From NCBI RefSeq assembly GCF_014648655.1, contig NZ_BMRN01000007.1:248001-312000 (forward strand): a stretch of DNA of 64,000 nt, given 5' to 3'. Each line of letters starts with the position of its first letter. Within the stretch, counting starts at the first letter, position 1. The notes below the pieces were generated by a model that worked only from the letters and a program-made list of their open reading frames with translations, was not told the origin of the DNA and searched no databases. Origin of the DNA: Streptomyces atratus (GTDB lineage Bacteria; Actinomycetota; Actinomycetes; Streptomycetales; Streptomycetaceae). Shown one piece after another: positions 41,271 through 49,759 of the stretch. Both the position numbers and the translations under genes were made by a program.

Positions 41271-41383
41271 CCCGCCCCCTGTCCGCCCCCGCTGTCCCGT
41301 CCCATCCGTCCTGCCCCCCTGCCGGGGCACCGGACGGCCCCCGTCCGCTGGCAGGGTGCGGCGCACCCCACGACACTGAAGCG

Positions 41384-42511
41384 GTGCGCCCGGCAACAGT
41401 CACGGCAGCAGCCGTCACCACGATCCTCGGCGTCGGTGCGGCAGCGGTCGCGGCCGGCCGGTACGCCAGCGACGCCGCCCTCGGAGCGCCGCCCGGACGA
41501 CCACTCCCCACCGACCGCGGGATCACCGTGCACGCCACGGCGGCCGGGCAGGTCACCCTGACCCGCTCCTTCGCCGCGCTGCGACCCGGTACGTACGGAC
41601 TGGAGGGCGACGACGTCCACGCCGTCGTCGGCCCGGTGATCGAACACGCCCACCACGCCCCCGACACCGTCGTCCGCAGACTGGAACGAGTCAACCGCGG
41701 CAGCCTGGAAACCGGCGCCAAGGTCCGCATCACCCCGCAGCTGCACAGCGGCGACCCCTCGTCGGCCCTCGGAATCGATCACAGGGAAGTCGAGATCCCC
41801 GGCGAACTCGGCCCCCTGCCCGCCTGGTTCCTGCCCGGCCCCCGTGACACCTGGGTCATCGCCGTGCACGGTCTCGGCACCACCAGGGAACACCCCATGA
41901 ACGTCATGGAGTTCCTGCACGATCTGCGCCTGCCCGTGCTCGACCTGGCCTACCGCGGCGACGCCGGAGCCCCGCGTTCCCCGGACGGCCTCACCCACCT
42001 CGGCGAGTCCGAATGGCGCGACCTTGACGCGGCGGTCCGCTTCGCCGTGCGGTACGGAGCCGAGAAGGTCGTCCTGCACGGCTGGTCCACCGGCGCCTCG
42101 ATGGCGCTGCACGCGGCCGTCAACTCCGCGCTCCGCAACCGGATCTGCGGTCTCGTCCTCGACTCCCCGGTCCTGGACTGGGTCACCACGCTGCGCGCAC
42201 TGGCCGTCGCCCGCGGTGTCCCGACCGCACTGCTGCCGCTCGCCGTCCGCGCAGCCCAGGGGCAGACCGGGCTGCGCGGCGCCCGGCTCCTGGACGGCTC
42301 CCTCGCAAAGGCGCTGCATGTCCCGACCTTGATCTTCCACGGACCGGACGACACCCTGGCCCCCTGGCAGCCGTCTCGCGATCTCGCCGCCCGCCGTGCG
42401 GACCTGGTTGCCCTGCGCGCCGTACCGCAGGCTCCGCATGCGGCGATGTGGAATGCCGACCCGGTCCACTACGAAGAGGCCCTGCGCCGCTTCCTCACGC
42501 CCCTGATGTGA
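41384..42511 (+). CDS. Membrane-anchored alpha/beta hydrolase
   Basis: GTG 41384 gives 375 residues; the frame upstream lies inside the aldolase gene. The N-terminus has one hydrophobic segment (residues 4-22, TVTAAAVTTILGVGAAAVAA) with no cleavage site, so it is probably an anchored extracytoplasmic protein. An all-beta part (to residue 145) precedes the hydrolase fold: oxyanion motif IAVHGLGTTREHPMN, nucleophile Ser in LHGWSTGASMALHAAV, Asp in IFHGPDDTLAPWQPS, and a His in QAPHAAMWNADP. Serine hydrolase of unknown substrate, similar to alpha/beta proteins widespread in streptomycetes. Confidence 0.82.
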   Translation: MRPATVTAAAVTTILGVGAAAVAAGRYASDAALGAPPGRPLPTDRGITVHATAAGQVTLTRSFAALRPGTYGLEGDDVHAVVGPVIEHAHHAPDTVVRRLERVNRGSLETGAKVRITPQLHSGDPSSALGIDHREVEIPGELGPLPAWFLPGPRDTWVIAVHGLGTTREHPMNVMEFLHDLRLPVLDLAYRGDAGAPRSPDGLTHLGESEWRDLDAAVRFAVRYGAEKVVLHGWSTGASMALHAAVNSALRNRICGLVLDSPVLDWVTTLRALAVARGVPTALLPLAVRAAQGQTGLRGARLLDGSLAKALHVPTLIFHGPDDTLAPWQPSRDLAARRADLVALRAVPQAPHAAMWNADPVHYEEALRRFLTPLM

Positions 42512-42622
42512 CCTGATGCGGGGGATCGGCCGATTGGTGCCGGACCCCGCCCGCCACCCCCTTCCACCGCGAATTCGGGTTCCGTTTGGGCTTTCGGCCC
42601 GTCAGGGGCAAGACTGCTCCCC

Positions 42623-44008
42623 GTGACGTCCCGTACCCCGCGCGACTCCAGGCTGCGACTTGTCCGCCCGCGACCCCTTGCCACCGCTCGCAAGGCCGTG
42701 ACCACCCGGCGCACCAGGCCGGCTCCCCGCCCCCCGGAGGGCACCCCACCCAGGGCGGAACTGGCCCGCCAGGCCAGGACGGCCCTCGCCGACGCCGTAC
42801 GGATCGCCCGCTGGGCAGCCGACGGCGCGATCCCCGGCGCGCCGCCCCTGGCCGCCCAGGCCCTCGAACGGGCCGTGACAGCCCTGGAGTTGTCCCCGGC
42901 CCAGGTGCGCTCCGGCTGGGACCGGGCCCGGCTCGCCGGTCTGGTCGAACTGCACGGCGACACCGCACGCCCCGGCTGGCGGCTGCGCGCCTGGGACCGC
43001 GACGACTCCGCCGTGCTCCGCGGCTGGGTGGCGCTCTTCGACGCCTGGTCGCTCGTCCACCCCGCGCCCGAGGGCATCGAGTCCACCGCGGTCGCGGAGG
43101 CCGTCGAGGCCGTGCCGCAGGTGCTCTCCCTCCTCCAGCTCTCGGCGGGCCCGGTCACCGTGCCCGCCCTCCTGGACCTTCTCGGTCAGCGTGTCGCGGA
43201 ACTCCACGAGGAGCGCTGCGAGGTGCCGTACGGGCCGCAGGCGCCGCCCGCACCGGCCGAGTCCGCCCCCGCGGGACACCCCGCAGCCCTGGTCGCCCTC
43301 CTTCTCGACTGGGCCCTTGAGGGACTGGCCGCCGTAGGCGCGCTCACCCTCGGCGCCGGACATGCCACCCTCACCCCGCTCGGCAACTGGGCGGTCTGGG
43401 TCAAGCTGGAACAGATCTGCGTCGCGGCCCAGAGTCCGGCCGGGAACATCGAGCAGTCCGCCGCGGACATGCTGCTGGGCTGCGCCCGGCTCACTCCCGG
43501 TCCGGCCCGCGCCGAATACCGGGCCTGGCTCGCCGCCCGCCCCGTCGGCAGTGCCGTTGCCGAACTCCTCGGCGTCGCCCGCGGGGAGGACGCGCTGCTG
43601 CGCGGACTCGCCTTCGAGGCGCTCCGGGTCGTCGGCGCACCCGCCGAGCCCGAGGTGCGCTCCGTCGTGGGCGACCCCTCGCTGCGCCCCTATGCGCTGC
43701 TGTGGCTGGCCGAGTACGGCGGAACGGACCCCGAGGACGCCCAGGACGTCCTCAGCCGCGAGGAAGCCACCTGGCTCTGGGTCGACACCGCGGCGGCCGT
43801 CGCGGACCACGGCGAGACCGGGCTGCTGGTCCGCCATCTCGACTCGGCCGTCCAGGGCACGGTGCCGGCGCTGCTGGACGAGGTAAGGGCAGTCGGCCAC
43901 CCGCGGACCGTGCAGGTCCTGGTGGCCCTGGCCGCCGCGCACCCGGACCCCGCGCTGGCCAAAGCGGTGCGCCGGGCCGCGTTCCAGGTGCACACGGGCG
44001 GCGCGTAG
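42623..44008 (+). CDS. Conserved hypothetical protein, 461 aa
   Basis: GTG 42623 after a CTCCCC leader gives a 461-residue protein with codon usage typical of the genome. The first 50 residues are Arg/Pro-rich and likely disordered (RLVRPRPLATARKAV). The rest is Ala/Leu-rich, helical, with HEAT-like pairs such as ALLLDWALEGLAAVGALTL and VLVALAAAHPDPALAKAVRR near the end, and a Trp-rich centre. No signal peptide, membrane segment or catalytic motif. A helical-repeat scaffold is the best guess. Ends in the terminator at 44026-44053. Confidence 0.7.
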   Translation: MTSRTPRDSRLRLVRPRPLATARKAVTTRRTRPAPRPPEGTPPRAELARQARTALADAVRIARWAADGAIPGAPPLAAQALERAVTALELSPAQVRSGWDRARLAGLVELHGDTARPGWRLRAWDRDDSAVLRGWVALFDAWSLVHPAPEGIESTAVAEAVEAVPQVLSLLQLSAGPVTVPALLDLLGQRVAELHEERCEVPYGPQAPPAPAESAPAGHPAALVALLLDWALEGLAAVGALTLGAGHATLTPLGNWAVWVKLEQICVAAQSPAGNIEQSAADMLLGCARLTPGPARAEYRAWLAARPVGSAVAELLGVARGEDALLRGLAFEALRVVGAPAEPEVRSVVGDPSLRPYALLWLAEYGGTDPEDAQDVLSREEATWLWVDTAAAVADHGETGLLVRHLDSAVQGTVPALLDEVRAVGHPRTVQVLVALAAAHPDPALAKAVRRAAFQVHTGGA

Positions 44009-44025
44009 CGCACGTGAGTCCGCGT

Positions 44026-44053
44026 CGGACGGGCTCGGCCCCGAGCCCGTCCG
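44026..44053. terminator. Bidirectional hairpin between convergent genes
   Basis: CGGACGGGCTCGG (44026-44038) pairs perfectly with CCGAGCCCGTCCG (44041-44053). It lies 18 bases past the stop of the rightward 461-aa gene and 13 bases past the stop of the leftward VOC gene. Confidence 0.85.
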
Positions 44054-44065
44054 GCCGACCGCCCG

Positions 44066-44479
44066 TCAGTCCGCCGACCCCGGTGCGTACGTCCCGAAGC
44101 TCCACACATTGCCCTCCGCGTCCCGCGCAATGAAGTCGCGGGAGCCGTAGTCCTGGTCCGTGGGCGGCATCAGGATCTCCACCCCGTACTCCACGGCCCG
44201 GGCGTGGTGTTCATCGACCTCGTCCACCACGACGTAGACACCGGCCGGGCCCGCTCCCTGCATCGCCTTGGCGAAGACACCCTCGCGGCCCTTGGAGCCC
44301 AGCATCACCCTGCCGTTGCCGCAGGACAGCTCCGCATGCAGCACCGTGCCGCTCTCGCCCTCGTACACCGCCTCCTCGGTGAAGCCGAGGCCCTCCGTCA
44401 GCGTCCTGATCGCAGCCTTCGCGTCGTCGTACAGAATCGTCGGATAGATCGTCGGAACGCCGGCCGGTGCGCCTGCCAT
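44066..44479 (-). CDS. VOC/glyoxalase family protein (PhnB-like)
   Basis: ATG 44479, with AAGGGG upstream, gives 137 residues; the TTG at 44572 adds an unconserved extension. The glyoxalase/bleomycin-resistance fold shows YPTILYDDAKAAIRTLTEGL, LHAELSCGNGRVMLGSKG, VYVVVDEVDEHHARAVEYGV and a C-terminal DPEGN-like FIARDAEGNVWSFGTYAPG. Such proteins bind a metal or a small hydrophobic ligand. The function is not predictable. It is monocistronic and convergent with the 461-aa gene. Confidence 0.85.
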   Translation of the reverse strand: MAGAPAGVPTIYPTILYDDAKAAIRTLTEGLGFTEEAVYEGESGTVLHAELSCGNGRVMLGSKGREGVFAKAMQGAGPAGVYVVVDEVDEHHARAVEYGVEILMPPTDQDYGSRDFIARDAEGNVWSFGTYAPGSAD

Positions 44480-44611
44480 CGCGCTCACCCCTTCTCGTAC
44501 TCCCGTGACCTGCTTCTGTGATCTGCATCTCAGTCTTCCACCGGCCGCTGACAACGGCTCGGCTCGGCTCAAGAGGCCCGGCTCGGACGGCCCGGCTGCC
44601 GACGGTCCGGC

Positions 44612-45502
44612 TCAGCGGAAGGTGTTGCAATCGGCCATGTCTCCGCTGCGGAAGCCGGTGGTGAACCACTGCCGCCGCTGCGCGGCCGAGCCGTGCGTCC
44701 AGGACTCGGGCGTGACCCGGCCCTGGAACCTCTCCTGGATCCGGTCGTCGCCGACAGCTGCCGCCGCGTCGAGTCCGTCCCGGACGTCCGCCTGTGTCAA
44801 CGAGGTGATCAGCGGTCGCCCGGTCGATTCGTCGGGCGTGGTTGTCGCGTGATGCGCCCAGACCCCGGCGTAACAGTCCGCCTGCAGCTCCACCTTGACC
44901 GCGTTGCTGTTCGCACCGGTCTGCCTGTCCTGCGAGCGGCTCAGCGTCCCCATGAGGCCCTGCACATGGTGCCCGTACTCATGGGCGACGACGTACGCCT
45001 GGGCGAACGGGCCGCCGCTGGAGCCGAACTTCGTCCGCAGCTCGTCGAAGAAACCCAGGTCCAGATAGACCTGCCGGTCACCCGGGCAGTAGAACGGCCC
45101 GACCGCCGAGGTCGCGGAGCCGCACGGGGTGCCGACCCGGTCGGTGAACAGGACCGTCCGGGCGTCCGTGTACGTCCCGCCACGCCGCCGGAACTCCTGC
45201 CCCCAGTAGTCCTGCACGCTGTTGACCACCGCGACGATCCGGCAGTCCTCCCTGGTGTTCGCGTCCTGTCCGGTCCGGCAGGACTGCTGCACCTGTGCCG
45301 CCGAGGACGCGGTCGCCGTCGTGCCCGAGCCACCGGACGACAGGCCGAGCTGATCGGGGCCGACGCCGAAGAGCAGCCCCAGGATCAGTGCGATGAGACC
45401 GGCGATGCCACCGCCCACGGTGGCCTTGCCGCCGGGGATGCGGCTGCCACGCACATCCTGGACCTCGGACGTGTCCAGATCGGCGTCGTCGTCGAACTGC
45501 AT
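44612..45502 (-). CDS. Neutral zinc metallopeptidase (YpfJ/KPN_02809 family)
   Basis: ATG 45502 (MQFDDDADLDTSEVQDVRGS) gives 296 residues and is the family start. One membrane helix (GGGIAGLIALILGLLFGVG) at residues 29-48 anchors it, with the catalytic part outside. The zincin motif HEYGH is in AYVVAHEYGHHVQGLMG; a downstream Glu ligand lies in VKVELQADCYAGVWAHHA. The final part with ERFQGRVTPESWTHGSAAQR and FRSGDMADCNTF is family-typical. The role is probably envelope quality control, but no substrate is established. It is divergent from the ABC-F unit. Confidence 0.9.
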   Translation of the reverse strand: MQFDDDADLDTSEVQDVRGSRIPGGKATVGGGIAGLIALILGLLFGVGPDQLGLSSGGSGTTATASSAAQVQQSCRTGQDANTREDCRIVAVVNSVQDYWGQEFRRRGGTYTDARTVLFTDRVGTPCGSATSAVGPFYCPGDRQVYLDLGFFDELRTKFGSSGGPFAQAYVVAHEYGHHVQGLMGTLSRSQDRQTGANSNAVKVELQADCYAGVWAHHATTTPDESTGRPLITSLTQADVRDGLDAAAAVGDDRIQERFQGRVTPESWTHGSAAQRRQWFTTGFRSGDMADCNTFR

Positions 45503-45672
45503 GGGCACCACCCTCTGCTCCGGCCGTGGTGGCCTCACCACCTCCGCCGAGTATTAGGTAGTTCACACCGCAATGCCCTTTTTTGGTCGCGCGGTGGAGT
45601 GGAGCGGCAGCGTTGAGCGAGTTTTCGGCAAGTGCGGTGAGCGCACGCGGAAAAGCAGTTGCACACCGCCAG

Positions 45673-45712
45673 TAGAATGACCCGTATGGCAAATCTCCTT
45701 GTGCATGAGTAA
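45673..45712 (+). promoter_or_regulatory. Possible leaderless leader-peptide ORF before the ABC-F gene
   Basis: A consensus -10 TAGAAT (45673-45678) is followed at 45686 by ATG and an 8-codon frame encoding MANLLVHE and TAA (45712). The ATG sits where transcription should start, so it would be leaderless. ABC-F resistance genes are often controlled by ribosome stalling on such short frames. I see no convincing -35 at the right spacing. Confidence 0.4.
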
Positions 45713-45774
45713 CGGCGTCGAGTCGAGCTCTGTCATCGTCCCGTCCGCCGTCCACACCGCCCTGGAGTTTTACC

Positions 45775-47373
45775 GTGATCACCGCTTCCGGCATCGAGCT
45801 GCGCGCCGGCGCCCGCATCCTCATCGAGTCCGCCTCCTTCCGTATCGCCAAGGGTGACCGCATCGGCCTCGTCGGCCGCAACGGAGCGGGCAAGACCACC
45901 CTCACCAAGTGCCTCGCAGGCGAGGGCAACCCCGCCGGCGGCACCATCGCCCGATCCGGTGAGGTGGGCTACCTCCCGCAGGACCCGCGCACCGGCGACC
46001 TCGACGTACTCGCCCGCGACCGCATCCTCTCCGCCCGCGGTCTCGACGAGATCCTGCGCAAGATGCGCGAGAACGAGGAGCGGATGGCGAACGGCAAGGG
46101 CGCCACCCGTGAGAAGGCGATGAAGAAGTACGAGCGCCTGGAGACGGAGTTCCTCACCAAGGGCGGATACGCCGCCGAGGCCGAGGCCGCCACCATCGCC
46201 GCCGCGCTCAGCCTGCCCGACCGGGTGCTCGGGCAGCCGCTCCACACACTCTCCGGCGGTCAGCGCCGCCGCGTCGAGCTGGCCCGCATCCTGTTCTCGG
46301 ACGCCGACATCCTGCTGCTCGACGAGCCGACGAACCACCTCGACGCCGACTCGATCGTCTGGCTGCGCGACTACCTCAAGACCTACCGCGGCGGCTTCAT
46401 CGTGATCTCCCACGATGTCGAGCTCGTCGAGACGGTCGTCAACAAGGTCTTCTACCTCGACGCCAACCGCTCGCAGATCGACATCTACAACATGGGCTGG
46501 AAGCTCTACCAGCAGCAGCGCGAGGCCGACGAGAAGCGCCGCAAGCGCGAGCGGCAGAACGCCGAGAAGAAGGCCGCGGCCCTCAACTCGCAGGCCGACA
46601 AGATGCGCGCCAAGGCCACCAAGACCGTCGCCGCGCAGAACATGGCCAAGCGCGCCGAGCGGCTGCTCTCCGGCCTGGAGGCCGTCCGGGTCTCCGACAA
46701 GGTCGCCAAGCTGCGCTTCCCCGAGCCCTCGCCGTGCGGCAAGACGCCCTTGATGGCGGAGGGGCTCTCCAAGTCCTACGGCTCGCTCGAAATCTTCACC
46801 GATGTGGATCTTGCCATCGACAAGGGCTCCCGGGTCGTCATCCTCGGCCTCAACGGTGCGGGCAAGACCACGCTGCTCCGGCTCCTCGGCGGTGCCGAGA
46901 AGCCCGACACCGGCCAGGTCATCGAGGGCCACGGACTCAAGCTCGGCTACTACGCCCAGGAGCACGAGACCCTCGACCCGGAGCGCTCCGTCCTGGAGAA
47001 CATGCGCTCCGCGGCGCCGGACCTCGATCTCGTCGACGTCCGCAAGACGCTGGGCTCGTTCCTCTTCTCCGGCGACGACGTCGACAAGCCCGCCGGCGTC
47101 CTCTCCGGCGGTGAGAAGACCCGTCTCGCGCTGGCGACCCTGGTGGTCTCCTCCGCCAATGTGCTGCTCCTGGACGAGCCGACGAACAACCTCGACCCGG
47201 CTAGCCGCGAGGAGATCCTCGGCGCGCTGCGTACGTACAAGGGCGCCGTGGTCCTCGTCACGCACGACGAGGGAGCGGTCGAGGCGCTTCAGCCGGAGCG
47301 CATCATCCTGTTGCCGGACGGTGTCGAGGACCTGTGGGGCGCGGACTACCAGGACCTCGTCGCGCTCGCCTGA
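45775..47373 (+). CDS. ABC-F type ribosome-associated ATPase
   Basis: GTG 45775 starts a 532-residue protein with two ABC domains and no membrane part. The first has Walker A GRNGAGKTT (about 35-43), LSGGQRRRVELARILFSDAD and LLLDEPTNHLD; the second has GLNGAGKTT, LSGGEKTRLALATLVVSSAN and LLLDEPTNNLD. The interdomain linker (about 250-315) is Lys/Arg-rich helical (ADEKRRKRERQNAEKKAAAL), the P-site tRNA interaction motif of ABC-F. Such proteins clear stalled ribosomes or protect from antibiotics. It follows a 62-base spacer after a possible leader ORF and ends in a terminator at 47468-47493. Confidence 0.94.
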   Translation: MITASGIELRAGARILIESASFRIAKGDRIGLVGRNGAGKTTLTKCLAGEGNPAGGTIARSGEVGYLPQDPRTGDLDVLARDRILSARGLDEILRKMRENEERMANGKGATREKAMKKYERLETEFLTKGGYAAEAEAATIAAALSLPDRVLGQPLHTLSGGQRRRVELARILFSDADILLLDEPTNHLDADSIVWLRDYLKTYRGGFIVISHDVELVETVVNKVFYLDANRSQIDIYNMGWKLYQQQREADEKRRKRERQNAEKKAAALNSQADKMRAKATKTVAAQNMAKRAERLLSGLEAVRVSDKVAKLRFPEPSPCGKTPLMAEGLSKSYGSLEIFTDVDLAIDKGSRVVILGLNGAGKTTLLRLLGGAEKPDTGQVIEGHGLKLGYYAQEHETLDPERSVLENMRSAAPDLDLVDVRKTLGSFLFSGDDVDKPAGVLSGGEKTRLALATLVVSSANVLLLDEPTNNLDPASREEILGALRTYKGAVVLVTHDEGAVEALQPERIILLPDGVEDLWGADYQDLVALA

Positions 47374-47467
47374 TTCCGGCCCCGTCACCGTCTGATCCAC
47401 TTCGTCTGGATCATTCGGCCTATGCGTGATCCATCATCTGCGTGAGTACGTCTCGTACCTCGGCGCG

Positions 47468-47493
47468 GCGCCCGGCAGATACCTGCCGGGCGC
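47468..47493 (+). terminator. Hairpin after the ABC-F gene
   Basis: GCGCCCGGCAG (47468-47478) pairs perfectly with CTGCCGGGCGC (47483-47493), loop ATAC, 95 bases past the stop codon. The rest of the 341-bp gap up to 47714 holds the promoter of the small HTH gene and nothing else that I can name. Confidence 0.8.
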
Positions 47494-47714
47494 ACCCATT
47501 TGGGGCCGCAATCCCCGTGTGGCCCTGACCTGGCGGTTCATCCCGGGTCTGTCCTCACACGCCCCCACAGCCCCCCGGAATACGGGATTCCGGTCGTGTA
47601 GGCCCGTTCCCCGGGCGGGAATCCCGTTGCACGGACCTTGCCGAATGGGTGGCCAGGAAGCCTCCGAGGGGTGATCATGAGAGTCCAGAGCGCACTTCCC
47701 ATGAGGAGGCACGG

Positions 47715-47936
47715 GTGGCCGAGACTCTGAAGAAGGGCAGCCGGGTTACCGGCGCCGCGCGCGACAAGCTCGCGGCAGACCTGAAGAAGAAGTACGACTC
47801 CGGTGCGAGCATCCGGGCGTTGGCCGAAGAGACCGGCCGCTCCTACGGATTCGTCCACCGGATGCTCAGTGAGTCCGGAGTCACGCTGCGTGGACGCGGC
47901 GGAGCGACACGAGGCAAGAAGGCCGCCACGGCCTGA
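47715..47936 (+). CDS. Small helix-turn-helix protein, 73 aa
   Basis: GTG 47715 with an ideal AGGAGG eight bases upstream gives 73 residues; the frame upstream has no ribosome site. The protein is basic: Lys-rich start (AETLKKGSRVTGAARDKLAA), a helix-turn-helix KKYDSGASIRALAEETGRSY followed by GFVHRMLSESGVTLRGRGG, then a short basic tail. It resembles the resolvase-type or Lsr2-like C-terminal DNA-binding domain as a stand-alone protein, a type very conserved in streptomycetes. It may be a nucleoid-associated or global regulator. No partner gene adjoins it. Confidence 0.85.
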   Translation: MAETLKKGSRVTGAARDKLAADLKKKYDSGASIRALAEETGRSYGFVHRMLSESGVTLRGRGGATRGKKAATA

Positions 47937-48000
47937 CGGCCTTCGGCGGATCGGGGCAGGTCGTCCGGCTCGCCCCGGGGCTCACCGGTTTCGGCGGTGG

Positions 48001-48032
48001 CCACCCGGTTGATCGTGATATCGACCGGGTGG
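48001..48032 (+). terminator. Hairpin downstream of the small HTH gene
   Basis: CCACCCGGT (48001-48009) pairs with ACCGGGTGG (48024-48032); inner bases TGAT and ATCG extend it partly. It lies 64 bases past the HTH stop. It could also act as an operator for the next gene. Confidence 0.5.
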
Positions 48033-48037
48033 TTACT

Positions 48038-48070
48038 GTTCAGTCACTTAGCTCGAAGTGCTGACTGAAC
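48038..48070. promoter_or_regulatory. Large dyad over the enoyl-CoA hydratase promoter
   Basis: GTTCAGTCACTT (48038-48049) is the inverse of the right part AAGTGctgACTGAAC (48056-48070), apart from a three-base insertion. Outer arms GTTCAGTCA/TGACTGAAC and inner arms CACTT/AAGTG are exact. It ends 18 bases before the ATG of the hydratase gene, so it fits a repressor operator; no regulator gene adjoins it. Confidence 0.6.
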
Positions 48071-48087
48071 CGATCCGGAGGCGCCCC

Positions 48088-48879
48088 ATGACCTCGCTCG
48101 ACTCCGTTCTCGACAAGGACGGCGTACGACTCACCGTCGATGACGCGGTTGCCACGGTGACCCTCGCCAATCCGGCCAAGCGCAACGCTCAGTCCCCCGC
48201 TCTGTGGCGGGCGTTGACAGAGGCCGGACGGGCACTGCCCGGCAATGTGCGGGTCGTTGTGCTCCGCGGCGAGGGCAAGTCCTTCTCCGCGGGCCTCGAC
48301 CGGCAGGCGTTCACCCCCGAGGGGTTCGACGGTGAGCCGTCCTTCCTCGACATGGCGCGCGGCCCGGAGACCGAGCTCGACGCGACCATCGCCGAGTACC
48401 AGGAGGCGTTCACCTGGTGGCGCCGCAACGACATCGTGTCGATCGCGGCCGTCCAGGGACATGCGATCGGTGCCGGCTTCCAGCTCGCTCTCGCCTGCGA
48501 TCTGCGGATCGTCGCCGAGGACGTGCAGTTCGCCATGCGCGAGACCAGCCTCGGTCTGGTCCCCGACCTCACCGGCACGCACCCCCTGGTCAACCTGGTG
48601 GGATACGCCCGCGCGCTCGAAATCTGCGCCACGGGCCGCTTCGTGCACGCCGCGGAGGCCGAGCGCACCGGCCTGGCGAACCTCGTCGTCCCCGCCGACG
48701 AACTGGACGCCGCCGCCCGCGATCTGGCCGGCGCGCTGCTGGCCGCCCCGCGCGACGCGGTCGTGGAGACCAAGGCGCTGCTGAGCGGTGCCGTCTCCCG
48801 TGGTTACGAGGAGCAGCGTGTCGCCGAACGCGCCGCGCAGGGCCGCCGTCTGCGCGACCTGGCGGGCATCACCGACTGA
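48088..48879 (+). CDS. Enoyl-CoA hydratase/isomerase family protein
   Basis: ATG 48088 with CGGAGG eight bases upstream gives 263 residues. The crotonase fold shows the two oxyanion-hole loops, GEGKSFSAGLDRQAFTPEGF and VQGHAIGAGFQLALACDLRI, and FAMRETSLGLVPDLTGTHPL. The first catalytic Glu of true hydratases is replaced by Gln (GAGFQLA rather than GAGxELA) and the second by Asp (VPDLTG), so it is more likely an isomerase or other crotonase reaction than a classic hydratase. It is a single-gene unit. Role probably in acyl-CoA degradation or a secondary pathway. Confidence 0.85.
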   Translation: MTSLDSVLDKDGVRLTVDDAVATVTLANPAKRNAQSPALWRALTEAGRALPGNVRVVVLRGEGKSFSAGLDRQAFTPEGFDGEPSFLDMARGPETELDATIAEYQEAFTWWRRNDIVSIAAVQGHAIGAGFQLALACDLRIVAEDVQFAMRETSLGLVPDLTGTHPLVNLVGYARALEICATGRFVHAAEAERTGLANLVVPADELDAAARDLAGALLAAPRDAVVETKALLSGAVSRGYEEQRVAERAAQGRRLRDLAGITD

Positions 48880-48920
48880 GAGCTGTGCCCTCGATCGCCG
48901 GGCGGGCTCGCTCCTTTGGC

Positions 48921-48971
48921 CCGTCCGACGGTCAGCCCCGTCCGACGGTCAGCCCCGTCCGGTGGTCAGTC
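48921..48971. repeat. Three-copy 17-bp tandem repeat over a gene end
   Basis: Units CCGTCCGACGGTCAGCC at 48921-48937 and 48938-48954 are identical; the third (48955-48971, CCGTCCGGTGGTCAGTC) contains the stop codon of the leftward gene at 48966. As with ectA and the MarR gene, the array extends outward from a gene's 3' end. Confidence 0.85.
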
Positions 48972-49667
48972 CCGCTCCACCACCGCCGTGACCAGCACCG
49001 CGACCGAGGGACTCCCCTCCACCGCATCCGCCACCGCGCCCCGTACCGCACGTGCCACATCGAGCGCCCGGTGGCCGGAGTCCGTCGCCAGTTCGACCCG
49101 TACACGGTCCGGGCCCGCGTGCACCGCGTCGCCCAGCACCCGGGTCAGCGTCACGACACCCGGAACCCCCGCGGCAGCGAGCCCCGCCGCCCCCTCCGGC
49201 CTCGCCGAGCGCACCTCGGCCGGTGCGGGCGCCCGCCGTTCGGGTGGTGTGTCCAGCAGCTCCGTCACTCGGAGATCCACCTCGGCGACCACCAGGCCCA
49301 GCCGGTGCCCGGCTGCCGTCAGCAGCGCCGAGCGCAGCGCCGCGGCCGCGGCGGGCAGCGGTCGGCCGGACATCGCCGACATGGTCGCCTCGATCCGCAG
49401 CGGCCCCGGCGGCAGCGCACTCGGCGGCGGTTCCACCTCCGCGTCCGGGGCCCGATCGGGATCAGCCACGGAGATCCTGAGCTCCCCGAGCACCGGTCCA
49501 GGTCCCGGCCCGCCCACCGCGTCACGCAGCACCCAGGCCGCGGCCCGCTCCGAGATCCAGGCCCCGTCCGACGGGCCGCCCAGCGGAAGCAGCCGGCCCA
49601 GGCCGAGCCGTTGCCGAACCGCTGCCGTCCATCCGTCGGCCCTGTGCGGGCTGTCAGCCGTCGTCAT
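48966..49667 (-). CDS. Hypothetical protein adjacent to the Asp23 operon
   Basis: ATG 49667 (MTTADSPHRADGWTAAVRQR) is preferred to 49712. The 233-residue protein opens with LGLGRLLPLGGPSDGAWISE and has two Asp23/DUF-like beta-alpha segments, LRIEATMSAMSGRPLPAAAA and VTLTRVLGDAVHAGPDRVRV, the latter resembling nucleic-acid or envelope-stress (Asp23-like) folds. Proteins in this position are sometimes auto-named nucleopolyhedrovirus P10 family, which says nothing about function. It is divergent from the Asp23 gene by 92 bases and so probably related to envelope stress. Confidence 0.75.
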   Translation of the reverse strand: MTTADSPHRADGWTAAVRQRLGLGRLLPLGGPSDGAWISERAAAWVLRDAVGGPGPGPVLGELRISVADPDRAPDAEVEPPPSALPPGPLRIEATMSAMSGRPLPAAAAALRSALLTAAGHRLGLVVAEVDLRVTELLDTPPERRAPAPAEVRSARPEGAAGLAAAGVPGVVTLTRVLGDAVHAGPDRVRVELATDSGHRALDVARAVRGAVADAVEGSPSVAVLVTAVVERD

Positions 49668-49759
49668 TTCCCCAGCCTGCCGCATCCACGGCGCGAGACG
49701 GGGCAAGCGCACTTAATGTGGGCAAGGAGGTCCAACCTGCCCCGAAGGGAAGAGTGGCG

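Noticed and set aside
45733..47400. 555-codon open frame opposite the ABC-F gene
   Set aside because: Antisense shadow; Leu/Val/Gly-rich noise while the plus strand has every ABC motif.
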